From Clostridia bacterium (GTDB lineage Bacteria > Bacillota > Clostridia > Christensenellales > Borkfalkiaceae): a DNA stretch of 43,451 bases. The number at the start of each line of letters is the position of its first letter. The first letter of the stretch is position 1. The position numbers and the translations under genes are program-made. The notes under the pieces were generated by a model. That model was given only the letters and a program-made list of their open reading frames with translations, was not told the DNA's origin and searched no databases. This document shows, one piece after another, positions 7,419 to 15,515 of the stretch. The stretch lies in contig JAFVWA010000074.1 in assembly GCA_017501885.1 (NCBI GenBank), positions 1 through 43,451 on the forward strand, given 5' to 3'.

Positions 7419-9896
7419 ATGAGTAAACAATTATTCGTTGATCCCGTTGAGTTAAGAAAGGCTGGCAAAATATCTTTTGAAGATATTCCTGTTAACCAAT
7501 ACAACAAAACTATCGCTGACGAAAAGAAAAACTTTTCTAACGACGACTTCGTAAGAATTTTTAACGACATCGCTGTTTTAAGAGAATTCGAAAGCATGAT
7601 TATGGATATTAAGGTAAAACAAGAATACCAAGGCTTTAAAACCAACTATCCAGGTCCTGCGCATCTTTCTATCGGTCAAGAAGCTGCTGCCGTTGGTCAA
7701 GCATACATCTTAGACCTTGACGATATGACCTTTGGTTCTCACCGTTCTCACAGTGAAGTTCTCGCTCGTGGTCTTGCTTCTATTCACAAGCTTCCCGACG
7801 ATAAACTTTATCAAATAATGAAAGATTTTATGGGTGGCGAAACTCTCGCTCCCGTTGAAAAAATCAACAAGACAGGCAACGTTAAAGACTTAGCAGTTGA
7901 CTTCTTGCTTTACGGATTTATGAGCGAAATTTTCGCAAGAAGAACAGGCTTCCACAGAGGTATGGGCGGTTCTATGCACGTGTTCTTCTTACCTTTCGGT
8001 ATTTATCCTAACAACGCAATCGTTGGTGGTGCAGCTCCCGTAGCACTCGGTGCAGCACTTTATAAGAAAGTAAACGACAAGCCCGGTATCGTTATCTCTA
8101 ACGTTGGTGACGGCGCTGTTGGTTGTGGCGTTGTTTACGAATCTATGAACTTCGCTTCTATGGACCAATTCAGAAAACTTTGGGAAAAAGAAGGCGGACT
8201 TCCAATCCTCTTTAACTTCTTCAACAACAGCTACGGCATGGGCGGTCAAACCCGTGGCGAAACTATGGCTTACGATTTCCTTGCTCGTCTTGGCGCTGGC
8301 GTATCTCCAACTCAACTTTATGCAGAAAGAGTAGACGGCTTCAACCCACTTGCAGTTATCGAAGCTATGAAGAGAAAGAAAGCGCTTCTCTTAGAAGGCA
8401 AAGGCCCTGCAATGATGGACGTTGTAACCTATCGTTACGGTGGACACTCTCCATCAGACTCTATGAGTTACAGAACTCCAGAAGAAGTTGCTGCATGGAA
8501 AGAATACGATCCTATCGTTACTTACAGAAAGGCGCTTGTTGATGCTAAAATTGAAAGCGACGGCAAGTTCGACGATATACTTGCAAGTATTTCTGAAAGA
8601 ATGTTAAAACTTTGCAAACTTGCAACCGACACTACCGAATCTCCATATCTTGACTTCAAGAAAGATCCTTACTACGTAGAAAATCTTATGTTCAGTAACG
8701 GCGCTGTTGAAAAGATGGAAGATAGACCTATCGAAATCGGCAAAGACGTTAAGATGCCTATGGAAGAAAACCCAAGAGTTAAACAAATCGCTGGTAAAAA
8801 GCGTTTTGCTTACGACGAAAAGGGCGAACTCGTTTCCAACTTAAAGCGTTATAACATTCGTGACGGCTTATTTGAAGCTATCATCGATAGATACTATAAA
8901 GACCCAACTCTCACTTCTTATGGTGAAGACGTTCGTGACTGGGGTGGTGCGTTCGCAGTTTATAAAGGACTTACCGAAGCGCTTCCTTACCACAGATTAT
9001 TCAACTCTCCTATTTCAGAAGCGGCAATCGTTTCTTCTGCAGTAGGCTACGGCTTGTGCGGTGGTAGAGTTATCGTTGAACTTATGTATGCTGACTTTAT
9101 GGGCAGAGCAGGCGACGAAATCTTTAACCAACTCGCTAAATGGCAAGCAATGAGTAGTGGTATTTTAAAGATGCCTGTTGTTCTCCGTGTTTCAGTTGGT
9201 TCTAAATACGGTGCTCAACACTCTCAAGACTGGGTTGCGCTTCCTGCACACGTTCCAGGACTTAAAGTTTGCTTCCCTGTAACTCCTTACGACGCTAAGG
9301 GTTTAATGAACTCTGCTCTTAACGGAACCGACCCTGTAATCTTCTTTGAAAGCCAAAGAATTTACGACAAGGGTGAAGAATTCCACAAGGAAGGCGTTCC
9401 AGAAGGATACTATGAAATCCCACTTGGCGAACCTGACGTTAAGCGCGTTGGTAGTGATATCACCATTCTTACTATTGGTGCAACTCTCTACAAGGCTATG
9501 GAAGCTGCTAAGATTCTTTCTGAAAAATACGGCGTAGAAGCTGAAGTTATCGACGCTCGTTCAATCGTTCCATTCAACTACGACAAGGTTGTTGAATCTG
9601 TTAAGAAGACGGGTAGAATTATCCTTGCTTCAGACGCTTGCGCAAGAGGAAGTATCTTAAATGACTTCGCAACCAACATCTCTAACCTTTGCTTCGATTA
9701 TCTCGATGCTCCTGCTGTTGTTTGTGGCGCTCAAAACTGGATTACTCCTCCTTATGAATTCGACGCTGAATTCTTCCCACAAGCTAACTGGATTATCGAT
9801 TGCATCAACGATAAGATTTTACCTCTCAAAGGTCACGTAAGCACTATCAATACTTCAAGTGCAGAAGCAATTAGAAAAGCTAAGAAAGGTGTATAA
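7419..9896 (+). CDS. 2-oxo acid dehydrogenase E1, alpha and beta subunits fused
   Basis: The 825-residue thiamine-diphosphate enzyme decarboxylates a 2-oxo acid and passes the acyl group to lipoyl-E2. The N-terminal half is E1-alpha: GSHRSHSE, FHRGMGGSMH, and the cofactor motif from GDG (230-232) to NN (269-270). The C-terminal half, from about residue 480, is E1-beta: the catalytic Glu in YGEDV, then SPISEAAIV and RVSVGSKYGAQHSQDW. Thus two subunits that are usually separate genes are one chain. The GDG-NN gap is 36 residues; the family pattern is usually in the mid-twenties, so a segment around QFRKLWEKEGG looks inserted. Fused E1 proteins are known in other bacteria. The ribosome site AAGGAG is 9 bases before the ATG, and a terminator follows. 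Confidence 0.92.
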   Translation: MSKQLFVDPVELRKAGKISFEDIPVNQYNKTIADEKKNFSNDDFVRIFNDIAVLREFESMIMDIKVKQEYQGFKTNYPGPAHLSIGQEAAAVGQAYILDLDDMTFGSHRSHSEVLARGLASIHKLPDDKLYQIMKDFMGGETLAPVEKINKTGNVKDLAVDFLLYGFMSEIFARRTGFHRGMGGSMHVFFLPFGIYPNNAIVGGAAPVALGAALYKKVNDKPGIVISNVGDGAVGCGVVYESMNFASMDQFRKLWEKEGGLPILFNFFNNSYGMGGQTRGETMAYDFLARLGAGVSPTQLYAERVDGFNPLAVIEAMKRKKALLLEGKGPAMMDVVTYRYGGHSPSDSMSYRTPEEVAAWKEYDPIVTYRKALVDAKIESDGKFDDILASISERMLKLCKLATDTTESPYLDFKKDPYYVENLMFSNGAVEKMEDRPIEIGKDVKMPMEENPRVKQIAGKKRFAYDEKGELVSNLKRYNIRDGLFEAIIDRYYKDPTLTSYGEDVRDWGGAFAVYKGLTEALPYHRLFNSPISEAAIVSSAVGYGLCGGRVIVELMYADFMGRAGDEIFNQLAKWQAMSSGILKMPVVLRVSVGSKYGAQHSQDWVALPAHVPGLKVCFPVTPYDAKGLMNSALNGTDPVIFFESQRIYDKGEEFHKEGVPEGYYEIPLGEPDVKRVGSDITILTIGATLYKAMEAAKILSEKYGVEAEVIDARSIVPFNYDKVVESVKKTGRIILASDACARGSILNDFATNISNLCFDYLDAPAVVCGAQNWITPPYEFDAEFFPQANWIIDCINDKILPLKGHVSTINTSSAEAIRKAKKGV

Positions 9897-9905
9897 CCGA
9901 TAATT

Positions 9906-9937
9906 AAAAGAGGGCAAAATCTTGCCCTCTTTTGTTA
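9906..9937 (+). terminator. Intrinsic terminator of the E2-E3-E1 operon
   Basis: A 12-bp stem, AAAAGAGGGCAA (9906-9917) with TTGCCCTCTTTT (9922-9933), has loop AATC and lies just after the E1 stop and before lplA. Confidence 0.85.
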
Positions 9938-9941
9938 TAAT
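9936..9941 (+). promoter_or_regulatory. Candidate -10 box immediately upstream of lplA
   Basis: A perfect TATAAT ends 8 bases before the lplA ATG. There is no good -35 at normal spacing, and the region overlaps the terminator. If active, transcription would begin within about two bases of the start codon. Confidence 0.35.
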
Positions 9942-9949
9942 GGATTTTT

Positions 9950-10921
9950 ATGACTAAGTTTAAGTTTTTAACCCACGATATAGTGAGCCCACAATTTAAT
10001 ATTGCAAGTGAAGAATATCTGTTAAAGCATACCGACGGATATTATATCTACTTGTGGAGAAATTCTCCTGCGGTTATCGTCGGGGTTAACCAAAACACTT
10101 TTGCAGAAGTCAACTTAGACTATACTGAAAAAAACGGTATAAAAGTCGTTCGTAGAATAACGGGTGGCGGGGCAGTTTACCACGACTTAAATAATATTTG
10201 CTACACGGTGATTGCACCATTTGACCAAACTAAAAACAACTACCAAGTTTTTGCCAAGCCTATCGTGGACTACTTGCATTCGCTGGGTGTTAAAGCCAAG
10301 TTTTCAGGCAGAAACGATTTGACGGTTGACGGCAAAAAGATTTCTGGTAACGCTCAAACGGTATTTAAGGATAGAATAATGCACCACGGCACAATTTTGT
10401 TTAAGACTGACGTTGATGCGCTTACTAATTCCTTAAAACCAAGCAAGTTAAAAATTGAGAGCAAGGGTATAAAATCCGTTTCGTCAAGAGTAACCAACGT
10501 ATGCGAATACGTTAAAGATGTTACGCCCGAAAAGTTTTTTGACGGGCTTAAAAAGTTTATGAAAAAGGGACTTGATGAAACCTGTTTTTCAAAACAAGAT
10601 ATTGAAAGCATAAACGCATTAGTTAAAGAAAAATATTCCACCGACGAGTGGAATAAAGGGTATTCCCCAAAAGGGAGTTTGCTTATAAACAACAGGTTTT
10701 CTTTTGGCGAACTCTCGCTTACCGCAGACCTTATAAACGGGGTAATTAGCAACGCGAAAATAAGCGGAGACTTTTTTGCTGTAAAAGACGTTGATGAAAT
10801 TTGCGCGTTTCTTAACGGCAAAGAGTTTTCTAAGGAAACCTTTAAAAAAGCCTTTGAAAAGGTGGGCGAATATATCACGGGCGCAACGGCAAGTGAAATA
10901 ATAGCCCACGCTTTCGATTAA
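9950..10921 (+). CDS. lplA: Lipoate-protein ligase A
   Basis: The 323-residue enzyme activates free lipoate with ATP and attaches it to the lipoyl lysines of E2. Family motifs are clear: RRITGGGAVYHD, the GRNDL turn, KISGNAQ with the catalytic lysine, and HHGTILF. The C-terminal accessory domain is present (length normal for LplA). Its place directly after the E2-E3-E1 operon says it lipoylates that complex, and suggests scavenged rather than synthesised lipoate, since no lipA or lipB is in the window. The start has only a weak GGA as ribosome site. A five-codon out-of-frame ORF (9940-9957) overlaps it. The last 4 bases overlap the converging gerC. Confidence 0.95.
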   Translation: MTKFKFLTHDIVSPQFNIASEEYLLKHTDGYYIYLWRNSPAVIVGVNQNTFAEVNLDYTEKNGIKVVRRITGGGAVYHDLNNICYTVIAPFDQTKNNYQVFAKPIVDYLHSLGVKAKFSGRNDLTVDGKKISGNAQTVFKDRIMHHGTILFKTDVDALTNSLKPSKLKIESKGIKSVSSRVTNVCEYVKDVTPEKFFDGLKKFMKKGLDETCFSKQDIESINALVKEKYSTDEWNKGYSPKGSLLINNRFSFGELSLTADLINGVISNAKISGDFFAVKDVDEICAFLNGKEFSKETFKKAFEKVGEYITGATASEIIAHAFD

Positions 10922-12132
10922 CTTTGACCTTGTAATTTTACGTTTACACGCGTATCCATAACTTGTAAATAATTATCTTTATATCTACTGTATTGCTTAT
11001 GATTAAAGCGATACAGTTTTTCTTTTATGCCTAAAAAATCGCAACCCGTCTGCCTTATTACCGCAAACAGTTCTTCTACGTTCTGCGCTATGCGAGTTTC
11101 AGCTATTGCAATAAGTTTTTCACTCATAACGTCGTTGCTTTCAAAAACCGAACTATTGCCAACTTTGGTTTGGTCGCTTACTTGACAGTAAAGGTTAATA
11201 TCTATATTTACCGAAAGTTGGTTTTGGTCAGCCTTAACGCAAGTCATACTATCGTCGGTCTTTACTGTTACAAGGTAGTTTACCCCGTCAACGTCGTCAA
11301 TAGAAAATGCCGTTCCGTTTATCTTTTTGGTAATCATATTAAACGTATGAGTAAGCGTTTTATCTAACTCTCCAACCTTTTTGCCCTTGACAAATAGAGC
11401 AGTCGTGGTTGCATCAAAGGCGTTTGTGCCCTTGGTTTTAGTATCTCCTTGACTTTCGGAAGACTGCTCACTACCACTACCGCCACTACCAGAACCGCCC
11501 CCGCTTGAATCTCCGCTCTTTTCGGGATCTTCGGCACTAATAATTTTAACTAAGGGCATATATGAAGACTTGCTTTCCCCATAGTATCCTACGCAAAAAG
11601 TTTTTATGTCAACGGGGCATACGTCTTGGTCAAATCCGGGGTTTTTAAGCAAAATCTTTTGAATGGCAAAAGACGAAATGTTGTCGAGTGGTGTAGAAAC
11701 GCTTAAAAGGTCTTTTGCCTTTTTTTCGGCAAGCACCACTTGGGCAGAGTCTTGTACTCGCATGGTTTTAGAAAAGTAATCTAAAACGCCAATAACGTCT
11801 TGGTCTATTAAGTCGTTTCCGACTATTATAAGGTTGCAAAATATTGTTTGTGGAAACCACCCCGATAAACTTCCCATAGTTTTTATAGCGCCACCTACGG
11901 TGCTACCTTTTCCAGACATTTGCGCCTTTTGATTTTCGGAAACTGCACCCGTCGCTTCGGGAACGGCTATTTGGCAAGTTACAAGATAATCGCCGTCTTC
12001 GGCTTTATCAATTGCAATGGCGGTAATTATTGCCGTCTTTTCAATATCGATAAGTCCAAAGTCGTTAGAGAAAAACAGTATGCTAATTAAAAACAATAAA
12101 AATAACGCGATTTTAGGTTTGAAGGTTTTCAT
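10918..12132 (-). CDS. gerC: Ger(x)C-family spore germination protein (germinant receptor C subunit)
   Basis: The 404-residue protein has one N-terminal hydrophobic segment followed by the family block DIEKTAIITAIAID, and GerC-type extracellular domains; the C-terminal domain includes 'ETRIAQNVEELFAVIRQTG' and 'DFLGIKEKLYR'. GerC subunits are normally lipoproteins, but here no Cys follows the hydrophobic segment (FFSNDFGLIDIEK in place of a GCW-like lipobox), so it is probably held by an uncleaved membrane segment. A Gly/Ser-rich insert (about residues 212-231) separates two domains. The start has AAGGAG at good spacing and overlaps the end of gerB by 20 bases. It acts with GerA and GerB at the spore inner membrane. 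Confidence 0.88.
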   Translation of the reverse strand: MKTFKPKIALFLLFLISILFFSNDFGLIDIEKTAIITAIAIDKAEDGDYLVTCQIAVPEATGAVSENQKAQMSGKGSTVGGAIKTMGSLSGWFPQTIFCNLIIVGNDLIDQDVIGVLDYFSKTMRVQDSAQVVLAEKKAKDLLSVSTPLDNISSFAIQKILLKNPGFDQDVCPVDIKTFCVGYYGESKSSYMPLVKIISAEDPEKSGDSSGGGSGSGGSGSEQSSESQGDTKTKGTNAFDATTTALFVKGKKVGELDKTLTHTFNMITKKINGTAFSIDDVDGVNYLVTVKTDDSMTCVKADQNQLSVNIDINLYCQVSDQTKVGNSSVFESNDVMSEKLIAIAETRIAQNVEELFAVIRQTGCDFLGIKEKLYRFNHKQYSRYKDNYLQVMDTRVNVKLQGQS

Positions 12133-13198
12133 TAGTTTTCTCCTTGTTTTTGAGTAGTAAAGTAAACAACGGCAAAAGGTTTGCCATTATTATAAAGAAC
12201 AAGCTTAAATAGTTTTGAATGACAAGCGTTACGGTAGCCATAAATCTATTGAGCGCGGTCATCAAAACAAGTATCAAAACGTTGACAACAAGTGGAATAA
12301 TCCACCGTTTTTTAAGCGGAAAAACTTCTTGCAATAAACTACTGCAAAAGTATAGCGGTAGGGCTAACCCAAACACGCACGAAAACAAAATTAAAAGTAT
12401 TCCTAAGTAGTCAAACCTACCCGTGTTGTTTATAACTGTGGTGTATTTAGAAAGTTGCGTCATTGCAAACTTTTGTTGGAATGCAATTGAAGTAAACGTT
12501 CCCCAAAAGAAAATCATTGCAAAAAGCACGATAACACCCGATAGTAGATAGCATAGTATAATTTTTAAGGACGCTTTTTTGCCGTGAGCAAAGTTTCCTA
12601 TAAAAAACATTAGATAAACGCAATCTCCCCACCAGTTAGCCGTTAGGTAAGAGCCTTTAAGCACGTTTTTAACCCCTCTTGCTCCAACGGGCAAAAGCGA
12701 AGTCCAATCGACGTTGTTAAAGGAAAGCGCGATTAAGATTAGGTATCCCGATAACGTAAAAAACCAAAGCACGTCAGACACTCTGCCAAATACGCGCATG
12801 GGTTTAAGGCATAGATAAAAACTCGCTAAAAAGAATGGCAAAAAGAAAAGGTCGGTCGGCATGTTGATGTAAAGTGAAAGCTTGACGAATTCTTTTTGTT
12901 CTTGCAATGGAAGAAAAGCCTTTGTAAAAAAATATATCGCGTAAATAAATAAAACTACCTTTGCTCCCTTTTCTCCAAGTTTATTTTTAAGTAGGGTTAT
13001 AAAATCGGTGTTTTCCCTTTTGCACACAACCGTCAACGCGGTGAGTGTGAAAAGGTCTAACAACAAATTGACGACTGAACATATCCACATATCTTCATGC
13101 GCTTGTCCTGCCAAAATGCTCGGCACCATAAAGAATTTGGTTATGGGCATAAACGCTATAAAGAAAAAGCAAATTTGCCTTGTTTTAAGTTGCTTCAT
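12113..13198 (-). CDS. gerB: GerB-family spore germination protein (germinant receptor B subunit, APC-type)
   Basis: The integral membrane protein has 361 residues and about ten hydrophobic helices. It belongs to the amino-acid permease-like GerAB family, whose members bind germinants such as amino acids in the spore inner membrane. The N-terminus (MKQLKTRQICFFFIAFMPITKFFMVPS) is typical of the family's first helix. AAAGGAG lies 6 bases before the ATG. It is 10 bases after gerA and overlaps gerC, giving the classic A-B-C operon. The germinant cannot be predicted. Confidence 0.88.
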   Translation of the reverse strand: MKQLKTRQICFFFIAFMPITKFFMVPSILAGQAHEDMWICSVVNLLLDLFTLTALTVVCKRENTDFITLLKNKLGEKGAKVVLFIYAIYFFTKAFLPLQEQKEFVKLSLYINMPTDLFFLPFFLASFYLCLKPMRVFGRVSDVLWFFTLSGYLILIALSFNNVDWTSLLPVGARGVKNVLKGSYLTANWWGDCVYLMFFIGNFAHGKKASLKIILCYLLSGVIVLFAMIFFWGTFTSIAFQQKFAMTQLSKYTTVINNTGRFDYLGILLILFSCVFGLALPLYFCSSLLQEVFPLKKRWIIPLVVNVLILVLMTALNRFMATVTLVIQNYLSLFFIIMANLLPLFTLLLKNKEKTNENLQT

Positions 13199-13208
13199 TT
13201 AATCTCCT

Positions 13209-14642
13209 TTAATTTTCGTCCATTCTGCGTCTATTTGCATTTTGTAGTGACTGTGGACGAGAGTTTTGTTCGGTTAAAAAGCCTTTGTAGAAAGAGTCTT
13301 TAAGGTCTTTTTTAACGAGTGGCGTAAATGGTGCAAGCAAGGGTGCGGAAAAACTTTCTTTTGACACGAGATATATAAGCATTCCGCTGACCGCCACAAT
13401 TAACCCGTAAATACCCACAGAGCCTGCAATTACCAAAAAGAAAAGACGCAAAAAAGAAAGCGGTTGTTCAAGTTCGGGAACGGTGTATAAGCAAATTCCG
13501 GACAGCGCAATTATCATAAGCGTTGGGGGAGAAATTATTCCCGCGTTAACCGCTGTTTCGCCAAGCACTAAACCGCCTACGATAGAAACGACCATTCCCA
13601 CGTATCTCGGCATGCGCACGCTCGCTTCGTTCAGTATTTCGAATATCAAAAAAGTAAAAAACATTTCGTAACTTGGCGACAAGGGTATGCCTTTAATACT
13701 GTTGACTATGGTAAGTAGAAAGGATATGGGTATAAGTTGTAAGTGAAAGAGTTCTGCCGACACGAAAAGGGCGGGCAAGACGAGTGCCAAAAATACAGAA
13801 ATCATTCTTATCCACCTTGCTATTGTTGCGCTATACGGCGAGTTATAGTAGTCGCTTGGACTTTGGAAGTCTTCTATTAAAAGGTAAGGCACGGTCAGCG
13901 CTATGGGTGAGCCGTCTACTAATATGGCAACTCTGCCTTCTAAAATTTTAGCAACCAAAATATCGGGCTTTTCGGTGTTTCCCACTTGCTTAAAAAGAGT
14001 GGGGGTTTTGTCGCCCAAAAACTTTGCCACGTATGACGAGTCGAGGATAGCGTCAATGTTTATTTCTTGAAGTTTTTTTCTCACCTTTTCCACCAACTTT
14101 TTGTCAGCGACGTTGTCAATATAGCAAAGAGTTACCATAGTTTTAGAAAACCTACCTATCTCGGTGTTTTCCATAATAAGATGTGGAGATTTTATTCTCC
14201 GCCTAATTAAACTTACGTTGACGGGCAAAGTTTCCACAAAGCCTTCGCGCGGACCTTTTATAACGGTGGAAGTGGGCGGTTCGGCAATGGCGCGCATTTG
14301 AAAAAATTTTATGTCAAAACTGATTGCAAAATCTACGCCGTCCGAGATGAGAAGTGCATTTCCCGAAACCACTTGGTTTATACAGTCTTTAATAGTAGTT
14401 ACTTTTTGCTTTTCAGGGTAGAAAAAGAGTTGTTCTAAACTATCTTTACAAACCTTGCCCTTAAAAAGGCTTGCAGGTCTAATGATAAGGTCGCCGATAG
14501 ACTGTTTATCAACGAGGTCTTTTGCAAAGATTACAACTCCGTCACTATCCCCAATTTTTATTTGGTTAAAGTTTACGTCGTCAGACTTTAAACTTTGTTT
14601 TATCACTTTAACGTTTTCGTCTAAGTTTATCTTTAATTGCAT
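13209..14642 (-). CDS. gerA: GerA-family spore germination protein (germinant receptor A subunit)
   Basis: The protein of about 477 residues has a large N-terminal soluble domain, the family segment EGFVETLPVNVSLIRRRIKS, and a C-terminal membrane domain of four or five helices with 'LIPISFLLTIVNSIKGIPLSPSYEMF'-like family sequence (split here by hydrophobic runs) and 'ALSGICLYTVPELEQPLSFLR'. I chose the ATG at 14642: the frame extends to 14717, but the extra 25 codons lie in the terminator of the upstream gene. No clear Shine-Dalgarno precedes 14642. A sigma-G-like promoter ends 5 bases before it. Oligomeric GerA proteins form the ion-conducting part of the receptor in Bacillus, by recent work on that family. 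Confidence 0.88.
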   Translation of the reverse strand: MQLKINLDENVKVIKQSLKSDDVNFNQIKIGDSDGVVIFAKDLVDKQSIGDLIIRPASLFKGKVCKDSLEQLFFYPEKQKVTTIKDCINQVVSGNALLISDGVDFAISFDIKFFQMRAIAEPPTSTVIKGPREGFVETLPVNVSLIRRRIKSPHLIMENTEIGRFSKTMVTLCYIDNVADKKLVEKVRKKLQEINIDAILDSSYVAKFLGDKTPTLFKQVGNTEKPDILVAKILEGRVAILVDGSPIALTVPYLLIEDFQSPSDYYNSPYSATIARWIRMISVFLALVLPALFVSAELFHLQLIPISFLLTIVNSIKGIPLSPSYEMFFTFLIFEILNEASVRMPRYVGMVVSIVGGLVLGETAVNAGIISPPTLMIIALSGICLYTVPELEQPLSFLRLFFLVIAGSVGIYGLIVAVSGMLIYLVSKESFSAPLLAPFTPLVKKDLKDSFYKGFLTEQNSRPQSLQNANRRRMDEN

Positions 14643-14647
14643 AAGAT

Positions 14648-14676
14648 TAGTATTTTTTGTTTTTGGCTTTTTATGT
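14648..14676 (-). promoter_or_regulatory. Possible sigma-G-type promoter of the ger operon
   Basis: On the minus strand, ACATA (14676-14672) and AATACTA (14654-14648) are 17 bases apart, close to the sigma-G pattern (gHATR, 17-18 bases, CATnnTA). Ger operons are sigma-G-dependent in Bacillus. The region is A-rich, so a chance match is possible. Confidence 0.35.
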
Positions 14677-14687
14677 AACCTATTAAA

Positions 14688-14715
14688 GCAAAAGAAAAAG
14701 GGGCGAAGTCGCCCC
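14688..14715 (-). terminator. Intrinsic terminator, minus strand
   Basis: On the minus strand GGGGCG-ACTT-CGCCCC (14715-14700) is followed by TTTTTCTTTT. It ends the 179-residue membrane protein gene and lies between that gene and gerA. Confidence 0.88.
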
Positions 14716-14722
14716 ATAAAGA

Positions 14723-15262
14723 TTATTCTTTTGTTTGTTTGACAGATGCAAAGATCAAACCGGCAAGAGCCGTGAAGTCGCTTTGGTTTTCAACTGCATT
14801 TTGGGTAAGCGTGTCGGCGATGTCTTTTATAACGTCGTCGGGCTCGGTATTATCGTCCGTTGCAATTAGTTGTTTTATAAACGTTGCAACCCCGTCTATG
14901 CAGTCGCTTTTAACGTATCCTTCGATTAAGCCGATAATCACCGCTACGTCCTTTTCAATGAACGGCTTTTGTCCCGAGATAGTTCTTTTGATTATAACTT
15001 TAATCATAACCGAAAGCCAACCGCTCATAAACCCAGCAGAGACGGTAGAGAGCGTAAAGGCGAAAACGCCGTCGAATATTACCGCTTTAAGGTAGGTCAG
15101 AACAATTCCCAAAACAAAAGGGAAGAACGCGCTGATGATTTTTGCCGTTTTGTTTCTAAGAAGTTTATCAGTCAAAAAGGTTACAAGTAAGGTAATGCTT
15201 GCTATGATGACCGAAGATAAACTGTAATCTGCAAAAAATTCCTGTATTTGTATTAAATTCAA
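14723..15262 (-). CDS. Membrane protein of unknown function next to the ger operon
   Basis: I do not recognise this 179-residue protein. It has about three hydrophobic helices in the first 95 residues and a soluble, acidic C-terminal half (DDVIKDIADTLTQNAVENQSD). It starts at TTG (15262) with AGGTG 5 bases upstream; no better start is visible. It ends at its own terminator, so it is not simply the first gene of the ger operon. It lies between gerA and sigK, divergent from sigK, which suggests but does not show a sporulation role. The layout of a small protein with a few helices and an acidic tail loosely resembles holin-like proteins, but nothing else supports that. Confidence 0.65.
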   Translation of the reverse strand: MNLIQIQEFFADYSLSSVIIASITLLVTFLTDKLLRNKTAKIISAFFPFVLGIVLTYLKAVIFDGVFAFTLSTVSAGFMSGWLSVMIKVIIKRTISGQKPFIEKDVAVIIGLIEGYVKSDCIDGVATFIKQLIATDDNTEPDDVIKDIADTLTQNAVENQSDFTALAGLIFASVKQTKE

Positions 15263-15515
15263 AATGCACCTGCTTTAGGGGGTGAAGCCTTTTTCAAACG
15301 CTTCAATCGCCCTTGATAACCTTTTGTAAAAAGGGTAAAAGTTAACGTAGTATTTGATAAATTCTCGCCCCCTTTAAAAGATTTTTCCAAACGCTAAAAG
15401 CATTTTATACCTTAAAAAATATAAATCAATACCCTTATGACAAAAATTTGGACTTGCCCTTTCTTCTACCTTGCTTTTATCTTTCATATTGATAAAAAAA
15501 GGGGGAAAAAGAAAA

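Noticed and set aside
14643-14717. Longer gerA reading frame starting at 14717
   Set aside because: The added codons encode the terminator hairpin GGGGCG-ACTT-CGCCCC and T-run of the gene upstream, and give a sequence not typical of GerA.
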